From Leucaena leucocephala (lineage: Eukaryota > Streptophyta > Magnoliopsida > Fabales > Fabaceae): DNA of 64,000 nt. This document shows, piece after piece, positions 23,101-34,321 of this stretch (the first letter of the stretch is position 1; each line of letters opens with the position of its first letter). Position numbers and translations under genes: made by a program. The DNA lies in assembly GCA_037074615.1 (NCBI GenBank), contig CM073537.1, positions 18,805,989-18,869,988 of the forward strand, read 5' to 3'. The notes below the pieces were generated by a model that saw only the letters and a list, made by a program, of their open reading frames with translations, was not told the DNA's origin and did not search any database.

Positions 23101-26100
23101 ATTTTAGCAATATGGAAAATTCTATACGACACACAAATCCGTGACTCACCTGTTCTTCGTGTTGAATGTAAGGAACCAGATATAATTGTGTTGCAGTTCC
23201 ATATTCAAGACAAAATTCCTCACTTGTTTCAATATCACACTCCGTAGAACTTGAAATATATGGTTTGTCTAGTGCAAGCATGCTTCCCACTCTGGAACCA
23301 AAAATCATTTATAGAACCTTATTGCAACCGCAGTACTCAAACTTCGGAGGTCTGAAACAGTACAAGAAATCACCTGAAGAGATTGGAAAGGACAGTCTGA
23401 TCACCCCACAAGAGAAACTGTAACTTCACATCATTGTCATCTACTAAAGTAATCTGCTTCCTCTGTACATTTCCAAACTTGCCTTGAGTTTCCACTGACC
23501 CAATGCTTTCAATCCTATACAAAAATGACAAAATAGTAAAACCATGCCCTTTTTTTAAGGGGAAAAAAGATTAATATATTGGATTATGGAATGTGGACCA
23601 TGCTGATGATGCATGTGTAAATGAAAAACAATGAGATAGAAAACGATTTGGACATCGTAGCATCTACTTGAACTCTACCTGGCATAAAGTGAATAAGAAA
23701 CCCCTTCATTTGCTGCATTAAGAGATATTGAAGAGAAAGAATCTGAACCAAATTGAGCAGCTAGCAGCATTGCATCATCATCTTGATTCTACAGGTTGCA
23801 ATAAAATAAATCTATCATCAGGAAAACTAGTTCTGAAACTTATCTTTACGCTAGGTAGCAATTATTTTCAGAAACAGAGACCTAGTTCAGAACTTAAAAT
23901 ATATATACCATATAAAAAATGTGGCAAGCCACACTGTTTATAAGGCTCTTTGGGATAGAGTTGGCAAAAGTGACTTTTATTTTATCTGATTTTTACAAAC
24001 CGAAGTTGGGGTAAAAGTAATATGATTTATGTTTGGATAAACTTTTATTCCAACTGACTTTTACAAAGTAAGCTTGTTTGGGAGATATATTGAAAAGTAG
24101 ACTTTTATACTATTACAGTCTCTTTCTTCTGTCATTTTCTTCTCTCTCTCCACAGTGGCAAAGTACCCTTTTTTAGAAGCACCTCAGTAGCTTCTATTTT
24201 AAAGCTACTTATTGTCCAGAAGTCATATAGGAAAAAAGCCATACCAAACACTCAACCCTAACCAAAAGTCACTTTTTCTTGCTAGAAGTCAGTTAAGGGC
24301 TGAAAAAAGCCATCCCAAACAGGCCCTAAGTCATGAATAATACGGCTCATTTCTTCAACTCCATGCAATACACGAGACCCAGACTATTTTTTTTTTATTA
24401 GGTGAATGAGACCCAGACTAGTCACCATATAAAATTTCATTCATAAGGCATAAAGATAAGAAACTCGTAGAAAAAACATTGCACAATTACCTCATCCAAT
24501 AGTATCACGAGATACTCCGTTGGCAAAAGGCGTGGATGACTAACACCTTCAGAGGCAGTTCGAAGATAGCAACCAGTGAGGAAAACCTCCCTCCCTTTCT
24601 TCAGAATTCCATTCTCCATATCCAACAAGTTATAGAATCTGCAAAAGTGTGTTATGTTTAATCCCAAATGAAATAATAGATAAAGAAGGTGCCCAGTTTT
24701 AAGCAGGGCGACAAAATTTATGCACAAAAAGCCAGAATCAGTTGCAACTTTGGATTAAAAAAAGTTACTGCAAGAATGTTCAACTACGCACATCAAATTT
24801 TTAATTGCCCCATCCATTGCCATCAGTCACGTACTTCACCAAGTGCGAATGTGCTTTTACGAACTACGGTACATGTATTTACAAGACTACAAGACTTCGC
24901 AGGAGCTTTTGAAATATTATATTATCATCATCAAACGAAATGAAAAGCACTGATAAACTTAGGACACAAGCTTTCCAGGATTTAATTATAATCTCTAACT
25001 CTAATTTCCTTCTGGTCTCTTTGCTAGAGGAGCAGCAGGCAGCATTATTTTGATTCCCTCGTATAAAGAAAGCTTCTATTATGAATTAAAAGTATCTAAA
25101 CTTCAAAGAATTACAATTATAAATTGTAAAAATTTATACTGAAATAGAAGTAAACCAAATTACTAGGAAATGTGAAATAAACCAAAAGTAAGTCGTCGCT
25201 GTGAGAGGAGAGCAAAATCAATCATCAATTATTGCTCAAATAATCAGAAAACGGGAATTAGTTATGACCATGATAGGTCCAATATCACCTACAATTACCT
25301 GCGGTGGAGATAGAGATCTACGAGATTGGAACTCCAATAGTCTCCTAACGTTAGCATTTGGATGTTTGTGCCTGAAGAAAGGTAGTTTACATTGATAAGT
25401 ATATTGACCGCAGACAGAAAAAATTGCAGGAATTTTATTTGTGACATATATATTGCAGGGGGAAATGTCATATCGAAACAGATATCATTCAATATATAAA
25501 TATAATTTTCAAAATATAGTCGAACAATCTGTATGCAGAAGATGTATTATAATTTTAGGACAGGACTTCCATGGTCGTATATAACTTTCTTGGTCTATGC
25601 TCCTTCACCTAAATCCTAACTCATTTTCTCTAATGAAGATTTGCGCCAAAAGTAGCAATTCAGCTTTGAATCCCATACCGCTTGCATGATTACGAGACAC
25701 TGCCACTGGAGCAATGACTACTCCTCTAATGGTCGTATATACCGTTTGCTTGTTCAATTTAAATTTTATTTCAGATAATTATGTTAAGAGATAAATATCT
25801 ACTTTTTTGTTGTAATTTTTCACACCCAAGTTGCGTATCCCAATGACTACTCCTTTGACTTAAAAGATCATATTTCTGGACAATCCAAAAAGGATGATCA
25901 GTGAAAGCAGCGCCAAAAACCAGGAAAATGCTTCATTCCAAAGTACCTGGAAGAACAGATGCATCAACAATAACCGCTTCCAAAACACTGTTTAAGGACA
26001 AGAAATTTTTCTCATATATTGAATCAATGGTGACAGTGTTTGGCAGTTTCGTTCTCCGGTTATTCTTCTTTAAATGCTTGATAAATTCTAGCCTCTTCGT

Positions 26101-26543
26101 TGGAGCACCGATTCTGCGTTGCTCAATCCAAGCCTACAGGATAAAACCAATAATCAGAAAGCAGCCATACATCAAATAACGAGAACATCAAAACCAGCGC
26201 ACTGGTTAATTGATTCAGAATACTGTAATGTGTTCGTTTCCTTCTCTCTACAAAAAAAAAAAAACAATAGGCGAAGATGTAGTACCACAGAGAGTTCAGA
26301 GAGCAGTATCGCAGGCGTAACGCCACTAGAATAAGCAACGCAAGTCTTGAGAATCCGATACACGATCCAGCTCCAGCCAGGTTGATCAACAACCGCACCA
26401 TCACCATTTGGACCGGGATCTCCTTCGTCTTCCAGAAGCTCGGACCTCGCATATTCAATAAATCTCAGGAAATAATCTTCCTCCTCCTCCTTGCCTTCTT
26501 CTTGAGGTTGAAGATCGATGTCCATGGCAAAATCTTTCTCCAT
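20128..26543 (-). CDS. OB-fold / zinc-ribbon nucleic-acid-binding protein, SHLD2/RPA1-like (664 aa)
   Basis: I assemble 13 exons on the minus strand: 26286-26543, 25947-26133, 25299-25371, 24491-24638, 23679-23788, 23374-23514, 23150-23291, 22939-23082, 21924-22081, 21618-21692, 21318-21456, 20723-20992 and 20128-20277. Every junction is GT-AG with matching phase. The N-terminus is acidic (residues 1-50), followed by a helical region (WSWIVYRILKTCVAYSSG). Later exons read like successive OB-fold strands: GREVFLTGCYLRTA, QITLVDDNDVKLQFLLWGDQ, VSLYGVVTDIIKDV, FSIRVEDTSGAIWAKLHF. The C-terminal domain has a Cys/His cluster (Cys-548, Cys-562, Cys-565, Cys-569) within an RPA70-C-like fold continuing DLKITVADESAKVLAWSTG. 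It resembles plant proteins predicted as shieldin-2-type OB-fold proteins, suggesting a single-stranded-DNA role in repair or telomere biology; that function is inference. Intron 4 holds a MITE. Confidence 0.8.
23944..24326. mobile_element. Tourist-like (PIF/Harbinger) MITE in intron 4 of the OB-fold gene
   Basis: A 383-bp element bounded by TAA on both sides (23941-23943 and 24327-24329), the 3-bp target duplication typical of Harbinger elements. Ends are inverted: GGCTCTTTGGGAT at the left against GGGCCTGTTTGGGAT read inward from the right. The interior has no ORF. It lies wholly inside the intron between exons 24491-24638 and 23679-23788 and leaves splice sites untouched. Confidence 0.65.
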
Positions 26544-26880
26544 GCTGTGGCGGGAGTCAGGAAAGCGCCGTTGTCTCCTCTTTTCGCCTCACTGACCTGA
26601 AAATGGCGGTCTTTTGCTCCAGAAGAGGGACCGAAGAGCCACTTCGGCGCGATTTTCAAATAAGAAAAAACAGTTCGCTGTGCAATAGGCAAAGATAGGG
26701 CCCAACGGACCTAGCGCAGATTGCCACGTTGATAGGCCGAGCCCAGATTACTGCATTGAGCGCGTATGTTGATGGGCCTAGACATCAGAACTTGGGCTTT
26801 GTTTGGTCCACATTCTAATCCAGTCGGATTCGGATCGATCCTATTAACGAAGCACAGCCGCAAGATTGATCGGAGGTACG

Positions 26881-27372
26881 TAGAGGTGGTGATTTGCAAC
26901 CCACCTAAAAATAGCCAGTTGAGTTAAAAAAAAAAATAGCCTATTTTAATATAAATTTTTTTCACTCGCACCCGTCAACCCACTAAAAAAGCATGCTAAT
27001 ACATTAGGTTGGCAGGTTAGCTCATTTTTTAAAAAAAAAATATTATTATTTTATTTATTATCAATTTTTAGTTTGGCTCTAAATTTTCTAAACCTAAACC
27101 TAACCTTCATCCCCTTGCTGGCTTTTTTATTATTTTAAATTTTATTATTTTAATTTTTGTGTTTAAAATAAAAAATGAAAAAAAAAAGTAGCGGGTTGAC
27201 CGGTTATCTCGCTAACCTATTACAGGAGACTCGGGTTAATTAAATATCAACCTATCAAATAGGCTTTTTCAACCCACCCGCCTTCCTCAACCTACTACGG
27301 GTTAACCTATTTTTAGCCGGTTAACTCGTATTATCAACTTTAGAGGTAGCTAATATTGCCATGCATCCTCTA
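26881..27372. mobile_element. Possible non-autonomous hAT-like element
   Basis: It starts TAGAGGTGGTGATTTGCAA and ends TTGCCATGCATCCTCTA, approximate inverted repeats of the TAGAGGTGGCAA type common in plant hAT derivatives. The interior is rich in GGTTAACC/GGGTTGACC-like segments occurring in both orientations. No 8-bp target duplication is visible, so the call is tentative. Confidence 0.4.
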
Positions 27373-27519
27373 TCACTGATGAGATTGCGGCCAATTATAT
27401 GCATGCCATCTAGTTTGTGGGCAAGAGAAGTTGAGACTTGAGATGTAAGGCTGTATATATTTTGTGGGGAAATGACAACGATTATTGTCACGTGTAGTTA
27501 AATGAATGTATAGATGTAA

Positions 27520-27583
27520 AAATCAATAAAAGATTGATAAAAAAAAATCAATAAAAGATTGATAAAAAAAATCAATAAAAGAT
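27520..27583. repeat. Short tandem repeat
   Basis: AATCAATAAAAGATTGATAA followed by A-runs is repeated about two and a half times head to tail. Non-coding. Confidence 0.75.
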
Positions 27584-28399
27584 ATGAACTCATGCAGTGA
27601 ATGATGTGTGTTACTAGTTTAAATCTGAAAAATAAGCTTCAAGTGGCTTTCTAAAGTTTTAATATTATACTGCTCCAATCTTTAATATAAAATATAGTTA
27701 ATTAATTTTAGTAGATTAAAAAAATTAAATAAATTAATTATGCCTAATACATGAACTAGTTGATTAATTTGAATAAATTAAAAATTATATAATATAAATT
27801 TATCTTAAAATATTAGATTTAATTATAAGTAACTGATTTACCTAATTTTTTTTATTCTATTTAAATTAATCAACTAATCTTATATTAAAAAATAGGGGTA
27901 ATATGTGAAATGAAATATTTTTTTGGAATCTATATAGATGTGGTTGAACTAAATATACAAGCATCTCCCAACAAGATCTTAAACTTTGGTTGGGACTAAC
28001 AACTTGTTGATACCATAAAATCTTATACTCTTGATGGGATGCAGAAATGACGACATCGCCATGTTCAGACTTTAAAAAGAGTTAGAAAATTGTAAGTACG
28101 GAAGCCTGTAAGGGCTGATAGCTAGAAACGAAACAGAAGTAGTTGAAGGGTTTGACCCAAAATAAACAATTAAGACTTTATAATAATTTATGAATAATGT
28201 AACTTTATATATTATATAATGTCCTATATAATACTATAAACACATTTTCTTATATGTTTATGAAATGACATAATTTATTATTTTATAATTATTATGACTG
28301 CAACTCTGCAAGTTTGAAAATATGAGTTGGACAACGTGACCTATGAGCATGGCCCCCATCCATGATTCCGTTAGTATATAAAACCTGCCAAAGCCCCAA

Positions 28400-28880
28400 A
28401 TTTAAATTAAAAAAAAAATATGACTTAAATTTTAGTTTAATTTTTTTTAAATAAATAGTTATATTTATTTATAAGTATTTTTGAGTTAAACCATAATTTT
28501 GAATAAGCTACTGAAATTAGTTTTTAGAACAGTAAAATAGCTTATGGACTATCCAATTATTATATTACTCATATTTTTTTATACCCTCTCTCCTCTATCA
28601 TTCATTATCTCTCTTCTCTCCTTTATCTTTTTCACCTTCTTCCCTCTCTCTTCTCTCTCCTTTCTACCCTCTCTCATCTCTTTTTTATTTTTTCCATCAT
28701 CTCTCCTCTCTCATACTTTTAATTAAATTATACCCTTTTTAATAATTTACCAATATAAAAAATCATTCTAAAAATAAATATTTAAACACTTATTTATTCA
28801 TAACTACTTTTTTTACATCAATTTTTCTGTAAAAAAATTTTTCATGTCTAAAAATTATTTTTTTTAGAACTAAATTAAAT
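28400..28880. repeat. Dispersed ~480-bp repeat, copy 1
   Basis: Matches 40795-41310 in the same orientation. Shared landmarks are AATAAGCTACTGAAATTAG, GAACAGTAAAATAGCTTATGG, a TC-rich block (TACCCTCTCTCCTCT) and TTTATTTATTCATAACTA. The TC-rich block creates a spurious Leu/Ser/Phe-rich ORF. Probably a MITE; ends not firmly placed. Confidence 0.55.
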
Positions 28881-29231
28881 GGAAGAAGCCAAAGTATATA
28901 ATAAAGCATTCATAACTTGTTGCCACTAGATATGCACATGAGAAAGAGAAGTTCTGAAAAGGTGATTCTTCTAGTCCCCATGCAGTCCCAACAGGAACTG
29001 TTTTGTGATCGAAGCAACAGCAAGAAAATGACTACTCATTTACATGTGGAATAGTTTCAGAAACACATAAATTTTTCTGCTTATTAAATCACATGTTCAC
29101 TGGAATGCATGATTGTCAAATTCGTAGGGAAATGGATAAGTTCAGACACATCATCAGACACCTGAGAAAGAAACATTTTTTACTCAAAGAAATAAACCAG
29201 ATGAGATAACTAGGTCAGAGAGAGAGGTTGT

Positions 29232-29336
29232 AACTTGCTGCCTCTGTCTAATGACATTGAAGCTATCTTATCATGAGAAGGTCGCCGGTTCAATAATCTC
29301 CCTCATAACTTTAAATTTAAGTGAGGAAAAAAAGAA
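29232..29336 (+). mobile_element. Short SINE-like insertion with 9-bp target duplication
   Basis: AGAGGTTGT flanks it on both sides (29223-29231 and 29337-29345). The interior has a tRNA T-arm/box-B-like segment, TCGCCGGTTCAATAATC, and the 3' end is A-rich (GAGGAAAAAAAGAA). The box-A region is weak. It is unrelated in sequence to the 191-bp SINE family in this window. Confidence 0.45.
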
Positions 29337-30446
29337 AGAGGTTGTGTTAATTAACTTAATAAGTAATCTTGGATTTGAGCTTAAGTATGTGGTAGGTGCT
29401 TATGTACTGAAAATCAGATAAAGAATTGAATCAGTTAAAGTAACAGTTCAAACATCAAACAATAAATGATTAACTAAATCATAACTAAAATATATAAAAA
29501 TATTCACGTATAGTTAACTTTAAAAAAATTAATATTTAAGTAAAAAATATTAATTCACAAATAAATAGACTATTTATATAAATTACACATAATCTAATAA
29601 AATATAATTAATTAAATACAAATTTAACATGATGTTATTTTTGAATTCAAAAGGGTGTAGTTCCAACTTAATAAAGGGATAATAAATATAAAATTTAACC
29701 CTCAAAACATTTGACTAGATTTATCAGGAAGTTGGTTTACTGATTTATTAACATGATTGCCCAACTTGGGCTGCGTTTTAATGCAATGAAAAAAAAGCAC
29801 GTTGATCGAGCATAATACGAGATTTTTTAAATACAGAAAAATTAATAAAGAATTAAAAGAAAAAGAAAACATGGGAATATTCTGACAGTGCCATAGCTCC
29901 ATGTTTTACGGTACTTTGCATAAGTTTAGAAATCTTCTGACGTCTAAAGTTGTGGCTGATGATGGGTGAATTCTGCAGCCACAAGCAATTATAATCAGAA
30001 TTGACTAAAGCTATAAAGTAATGGAATGCGTTTAAGCACCTTACCTCTGGACTATTTATATCTGATTTATACAGTTTAAATTTAATATTTTTATTTTACA
30101 TTTTTTAAAAGATTGATTTTAATGAATAAAGAATCTAGAATAAAGATAATATCTTAACTATTATTATTTTAAATAATTTTTTATTTAAAAAAAGTTAATT
30201 AAAAAATTAAATTTAAAAAACCTAGATAGGATGAGGTAATAGTGCTCATCAAAATGATGAGGCACTGGTAAATAAAGGAATTTGGGGCGGCCCTACCATC
30301 CCTGCACCTCATACTTAATTAGAAAGAACACAATAATATATATAATTGTCACCACCTTTCTCCCTTCAATGCCGCTTGTATTTTTCCGTAGATGTGCCCA
30401 CATCGATTTGAATTGAATCTCATCATTGCTTTACTATTTATATAAT

Positions 30447-30902
30447 AAATTTGAGGGGGGAAAATAAGATAGATTGAGCAGTAGGTTTAATCTGTCATTT
30501 ATAAATTTATGTGCAGAGTTATAAATACTATTATGCGAGTTGTAAATACTATTATGAGAGTTATAAATACTATTAGCAGAATTGTAAATATCATTATATG
30601 AGTTATAAGCATTATTGACAGAATTATAAATACCATTGGCAAAGTTACAAATATCATTACAAGAGTTGTAAATATACAAAGTTAAAAAAAATACAATTTT
30701 GTCTTTTGTCTCAAATTTGCAAATGACTGTTTGTAACTCTGTCAATGGTATTTGTAACTCTTATAATAGTATTTACAACTCTGTACAGGAATTTATAAAT
30801 GATAGATTGAACCTCCTGCCCAATCTATATTTTTTAAAATTCAGAGGTTCTTTTTATTTTTTTTAAATTCAAAAGGTCTTTAATTGTCTTTTCCCCTAAA
30901 TT
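30447..30902. repeat. Foldback element built from a 21-bp minisatellite
   Basis: The left side has about eight imperfect copies of a ~21-base unit like GAGTTATAAATACTATTATG (30516-30670). The right side (30725-30795) has reverse-complement copies such as AACTCTTATAATAGTATTTA. The outer ends are also inverted: ATAGATTGAGCAG at 30469 against CTGCCCAATCTAT ending at 30828, then GAGGGGGGAAAA against TTTTCCCCTAAA. Because the unit is 21 bases, a fortuitous ORF with a repeating YNS motif arises; it is not a gene. Confidence 0.6.
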
Positions 30903-31029
30903 TTATTTTATAAATTTAAACCCTCAAAATCTAATTTTAATAACTCATCTCAGATATCAATATGCATAAATATAACATTTCTTAACAAAAATACTATTTA
31001 TAATGCATACTTAAAATAATTTTTTTACA

Positions 31030-31260
31030 CATACAAATTTTTAAAAATGAATTAAGCTTACCCACAATTTAAAGATAAGGTAAAATCCCCCTTCTTCTTA
31101 GGTGATACCAATATCGGGTAGAATGAGCTGTTTATTACCCTCAGACGTAAACTTAAACACCTAAAATTTAGGATATATTTTTAAATGTTATGACTAGAAT
31201 TATAATAAAATAATAATTTTTAAAATTTAAATACATTTTAAATAATGGTTTGAGTCCATA
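31030..31260 (-). repeat. Dispersed repeat, copy 2
   Basis: Reverse complement of the repeat at 6828-7060, sharing TTAGGTGTTTAAGTTTACG and GGTAATAAACAGCTC. No coding capacity. Confidence 0.55.
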
Positions 31261-32138
31261 TTTGATAAAATGTATTATGAGTCTCTGTTTTTTTTACGGC
31301 AATTCCTTCACGTGGTTTCATTCATGGTTGCCCCCTCGATCAAATCACAGATCCTCCTAGACTATTCAAGTTTTGGAATTAGGAAATTTTACATCTCCTT
31401 AAAAAAATTAATAATAATAATTTGAAGAATGGCTATTATAAGAGTCCAGCTTTTTGTGATAAGCGGGGTTGGGTCCTACCCTTTCATTTCATGGCAGAAA
31501 ATAGACAAGTAGCTCCATGAGTTTAAGTTAAGTGGTTCCAACTTCAAAGTCCAGATAGATAGATAGATAGATGACTAATGATATCTTGTGGCAAGAGAGA
31601 ACATGAAACATTGAAACATTACTCGTGAGAATAGCCAGATTCCTATTTAGCATTAATTTGTGAAACAGAAAATGTTTTGAAATATGTATGCTTCAATATA
31701 AGGTTTCGTGTGAGATTTCTGCTCTCCCGCAAGATGCTTGATGTACAGAAAGTTTTTTTTTTCATCCACTATACTTCTATGCTTCTCTCATATTATATAT
31801 AAAGTAGAAAGATTTTTTTTAATTATATTTATAGGATAAAAAGATAAATTTTTTATATAAATATATCATTATACTTTTTATTTACTATTATATTAATTTT
31901 ATTTTCTATAGAGTATAATATATATTAAATAGGGATAAATTAAAATTAAAAAATTATTAAATTTTATAATATAGCTAATGAAGTTTAGAGTTTTTATTTG
32001 TCCATATAAAATATGTTATGAGTAATTTATAAATAGGATTAAAGAGTATATCATAATGAAATTTCATCACAATCATCAACAAATTGAATAACTTGATATC
32101 ATCAGTTTAAATTTGATGGCGTAAACTTTAACTAAATA

Positions 32139-32429
32139 CTCTTCTAGTCCTTAATGTATAATATAATTTGAAAATTGATATTTATTATAAATATAAGATA
32201 TATATTTTTTAGCTATAAACTTTTTTTTTAATTTTTAAATCAATACTCCCTTAACAATAATCAAGTAAAAGAGGAAATAAGTGATTTAAAGAAAATGATT
32301 AGAGTGTTGTTGAAAAATATATCATATTAACTAATTTAACTAATTTTCTTAATCTATAATAATTAACTTAATTAACTTATTAATATAATTAAATTAGTTA
32401 AATATATTACATATTAAAGATCAGAGGAG
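32139..32429. mobile_element. Stowaway-like MITE, complete (291 bp)
   Basis: Terminal inverted repeats CTCTTCTAGTCCTTAATGTA (left) and CTCCTCTGATCTTTAATATG (right, reverse complement) are flanked by TA on both sides (32137-32138 and 32430-32431), the target duplication of Tc1/mariner elements. The interior is AT-rich and non-coding. It is the best-preserved member of a family recurring in this window. Confidence 0.65.
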
Positions 32430-34321
32430 TATCTGCGTAAAATTTATATATTAAGGGAATATGATCATATATCTAAATAATTTAAGTGATATACTATAAC
32501 CCGTATATATACACAACTAATTGATATATCAAATTGATCGTTCCATATATATCAGTAATAAGCGATCACAAGAATGTATGAAGTAATCTCTAGCTCGTTC
32601 TTCATGATTGAAATAGGTACGAAAACGATTCCTTTAATAGAAAAACTCATCAACCCCTCCAAAACAAGTTTGTTTTCAGAGACAACAGAGTAAAATTAAG
32701 TAATTGGTGTTTGAGACTTATTTAATTATTTATTTATTATTAATACAAAGGCAACAATTAAATCATGCAAGATAATAGGTTAACTAATGACATGTAGCTC
32801 ATATTCAGAGATTAACAAGTTCTTACCCTCTACATGCATAGTTGAGAGATTTATGGCGTCACTATGATAGTGTCCCTAATGAGCAAGCTAATTGACATAA
32901 CTGTTAGTTTCCCTAGACATGTGATTAAAGGTGATAATCCAATAACGCATTGTAAGATGTTAAACTTCTTCGATCAAATTGATAAGCGGGTGATTTTGGG
33001 AGTGTTGATAGTTAATAAGTCTTCGTACTTTGATAGAATAGTTGGAAACTCCAACTTTTTTTGTGCCATGGTTTTATCTAAAGCTTTAATCCTTCAAGAA
33101 TCCAATGATCTCCACAAATGCGAAAGACGTGACCAAGCTATTTAATGAAACCTATGATCAACAGAGCCATCTGTGTCCAATCTAGGGCATGTCTGGGAAA
33201 TCCCAAATTATGGTTTCACAATAATTTTTACGCTAAACTCTTATCATATACTCATCTATAAAATCACTCTCAAAAAGCTAATATAAACACCCTCCTAATG
33301 ATAATACAACCTTCTTGAGATGATCCCATTTCAGTGTGAGTTTCCCTATAATTTGAGTTTAGGACGTCCTTCTAAGTCTGGACCCTGACGTCTTCAATGA
33401 TTCTTGGGGTGCTTAGAGCCTTTGCTAAAGGATATATTCTTCCCTTATTTTGATTTCTAGCTTTAATTTATTCTTCGAGTTCCATATAATGTAATGTAAT
33501 CTTGCATATGTAGGCAAAGAGAAAGATAAATATTTTAGACTGTTTGACCAAGTTAATCTAAACCTTTCTAACTTGAGCACAATCTTGAATATGTAAAGAT
33601 AGGAGTTAGTGGAGTTACATCCGAAAGGACAATAATTTTGGCTTATACCAAATACATTGATTTTGACGGAACATTGACTTATAAACAATTTTTTATTGGA
33701 AACATTTCTCTATTGAATTTCTTGGGAACTGGTACAATGTATGAGATATATAAACAACACTCGTGGCCCCAATTATTTTTAATAAAGAATTAAAAAAAAA
33801 TGGTGTGTAGTTGTTATATATACTAAATGTGGGGAATAGGGAAGGTACCAAGGAGGTGTGAAGTGACAGAACACGGAAGTAGTAAAAAGGTGAAAATGAT
33901 GACAAAGATTGAGTGAATCATATGGTAAGGGAGAGTAAGGGGATTTGCTAGTGATATTGGAAGCAAGGCTTTGTTGATATTGTCCTCATGAAAACGACTA
34001 TTCCAAACATTGTCAGCCTTTTATTCTGTGAACACCAACTTCAGAGGACGATCCCCCACTTCAAGTTTCAACGCACGCATCATCACGATTCAATTACTCC
34101 ATACATGCATACATACGCTGTAAATAATCATCTTGAGGTAAACAAAACAATACCCTCTACGTACAACAACACATCATCAATCAAGTATTTATTAATAGAT
34201 ATATGTATGTGTGTGTGAGTGTATAGGAACAAGGACGAGGCAGCAGGAAGAGGTAGCTGATAATAACAGGAAGAAGGGTTTCGTTTCGTATACCTACTTG
34301 AGAGGCCACAGAGAGAGAGAG

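Larger units (their letters stand above)
26544..34321. other. Gene-poor, repeat-rich intergenic region
   Basis: Nearly 8 kb with no supported gene. It starts with the OB-fold gene's promoter and contains at least six repeats listed separately (hAT-like, tandem, dispersed, SINE-like, foldback, Stowaway-like). A short GATA tract is at about 31553-31572. ORFs at 32864-33145 and 33425-33905 show no recognisable domain. Confidence 0.4.

Noticed and set aside
28544..28726. Leu/Ser/Phe-rich 60-codon ORF resembling a small membrane protein
   Set aside because: It arises from a TC-rich block inside a dispersed repeat that also occurs at 40795-41310.
30434..30745. ORF of 103 codons with repeated YNS-type heptads, looking like a repeat protein
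   Set aside because: It is produced by the 21-bp minisatellite of the foldback element; the opposite arm and flanks show the DNA-level repeat explains it.
32864..33145. 93-codon plus-strand ORF in the gene-poor region
   Set aside because: No recognisable domain, no flanking exons or promoter; composition similar to surrounding DNA.
34211..34321. Upstream in-frame ATG extending the HLS1-like protein by 37 residues
   Set aside because: The extension has no family similarity, while MVEEVVIREF matches the usual N-terminus of HLS1-like proteins.
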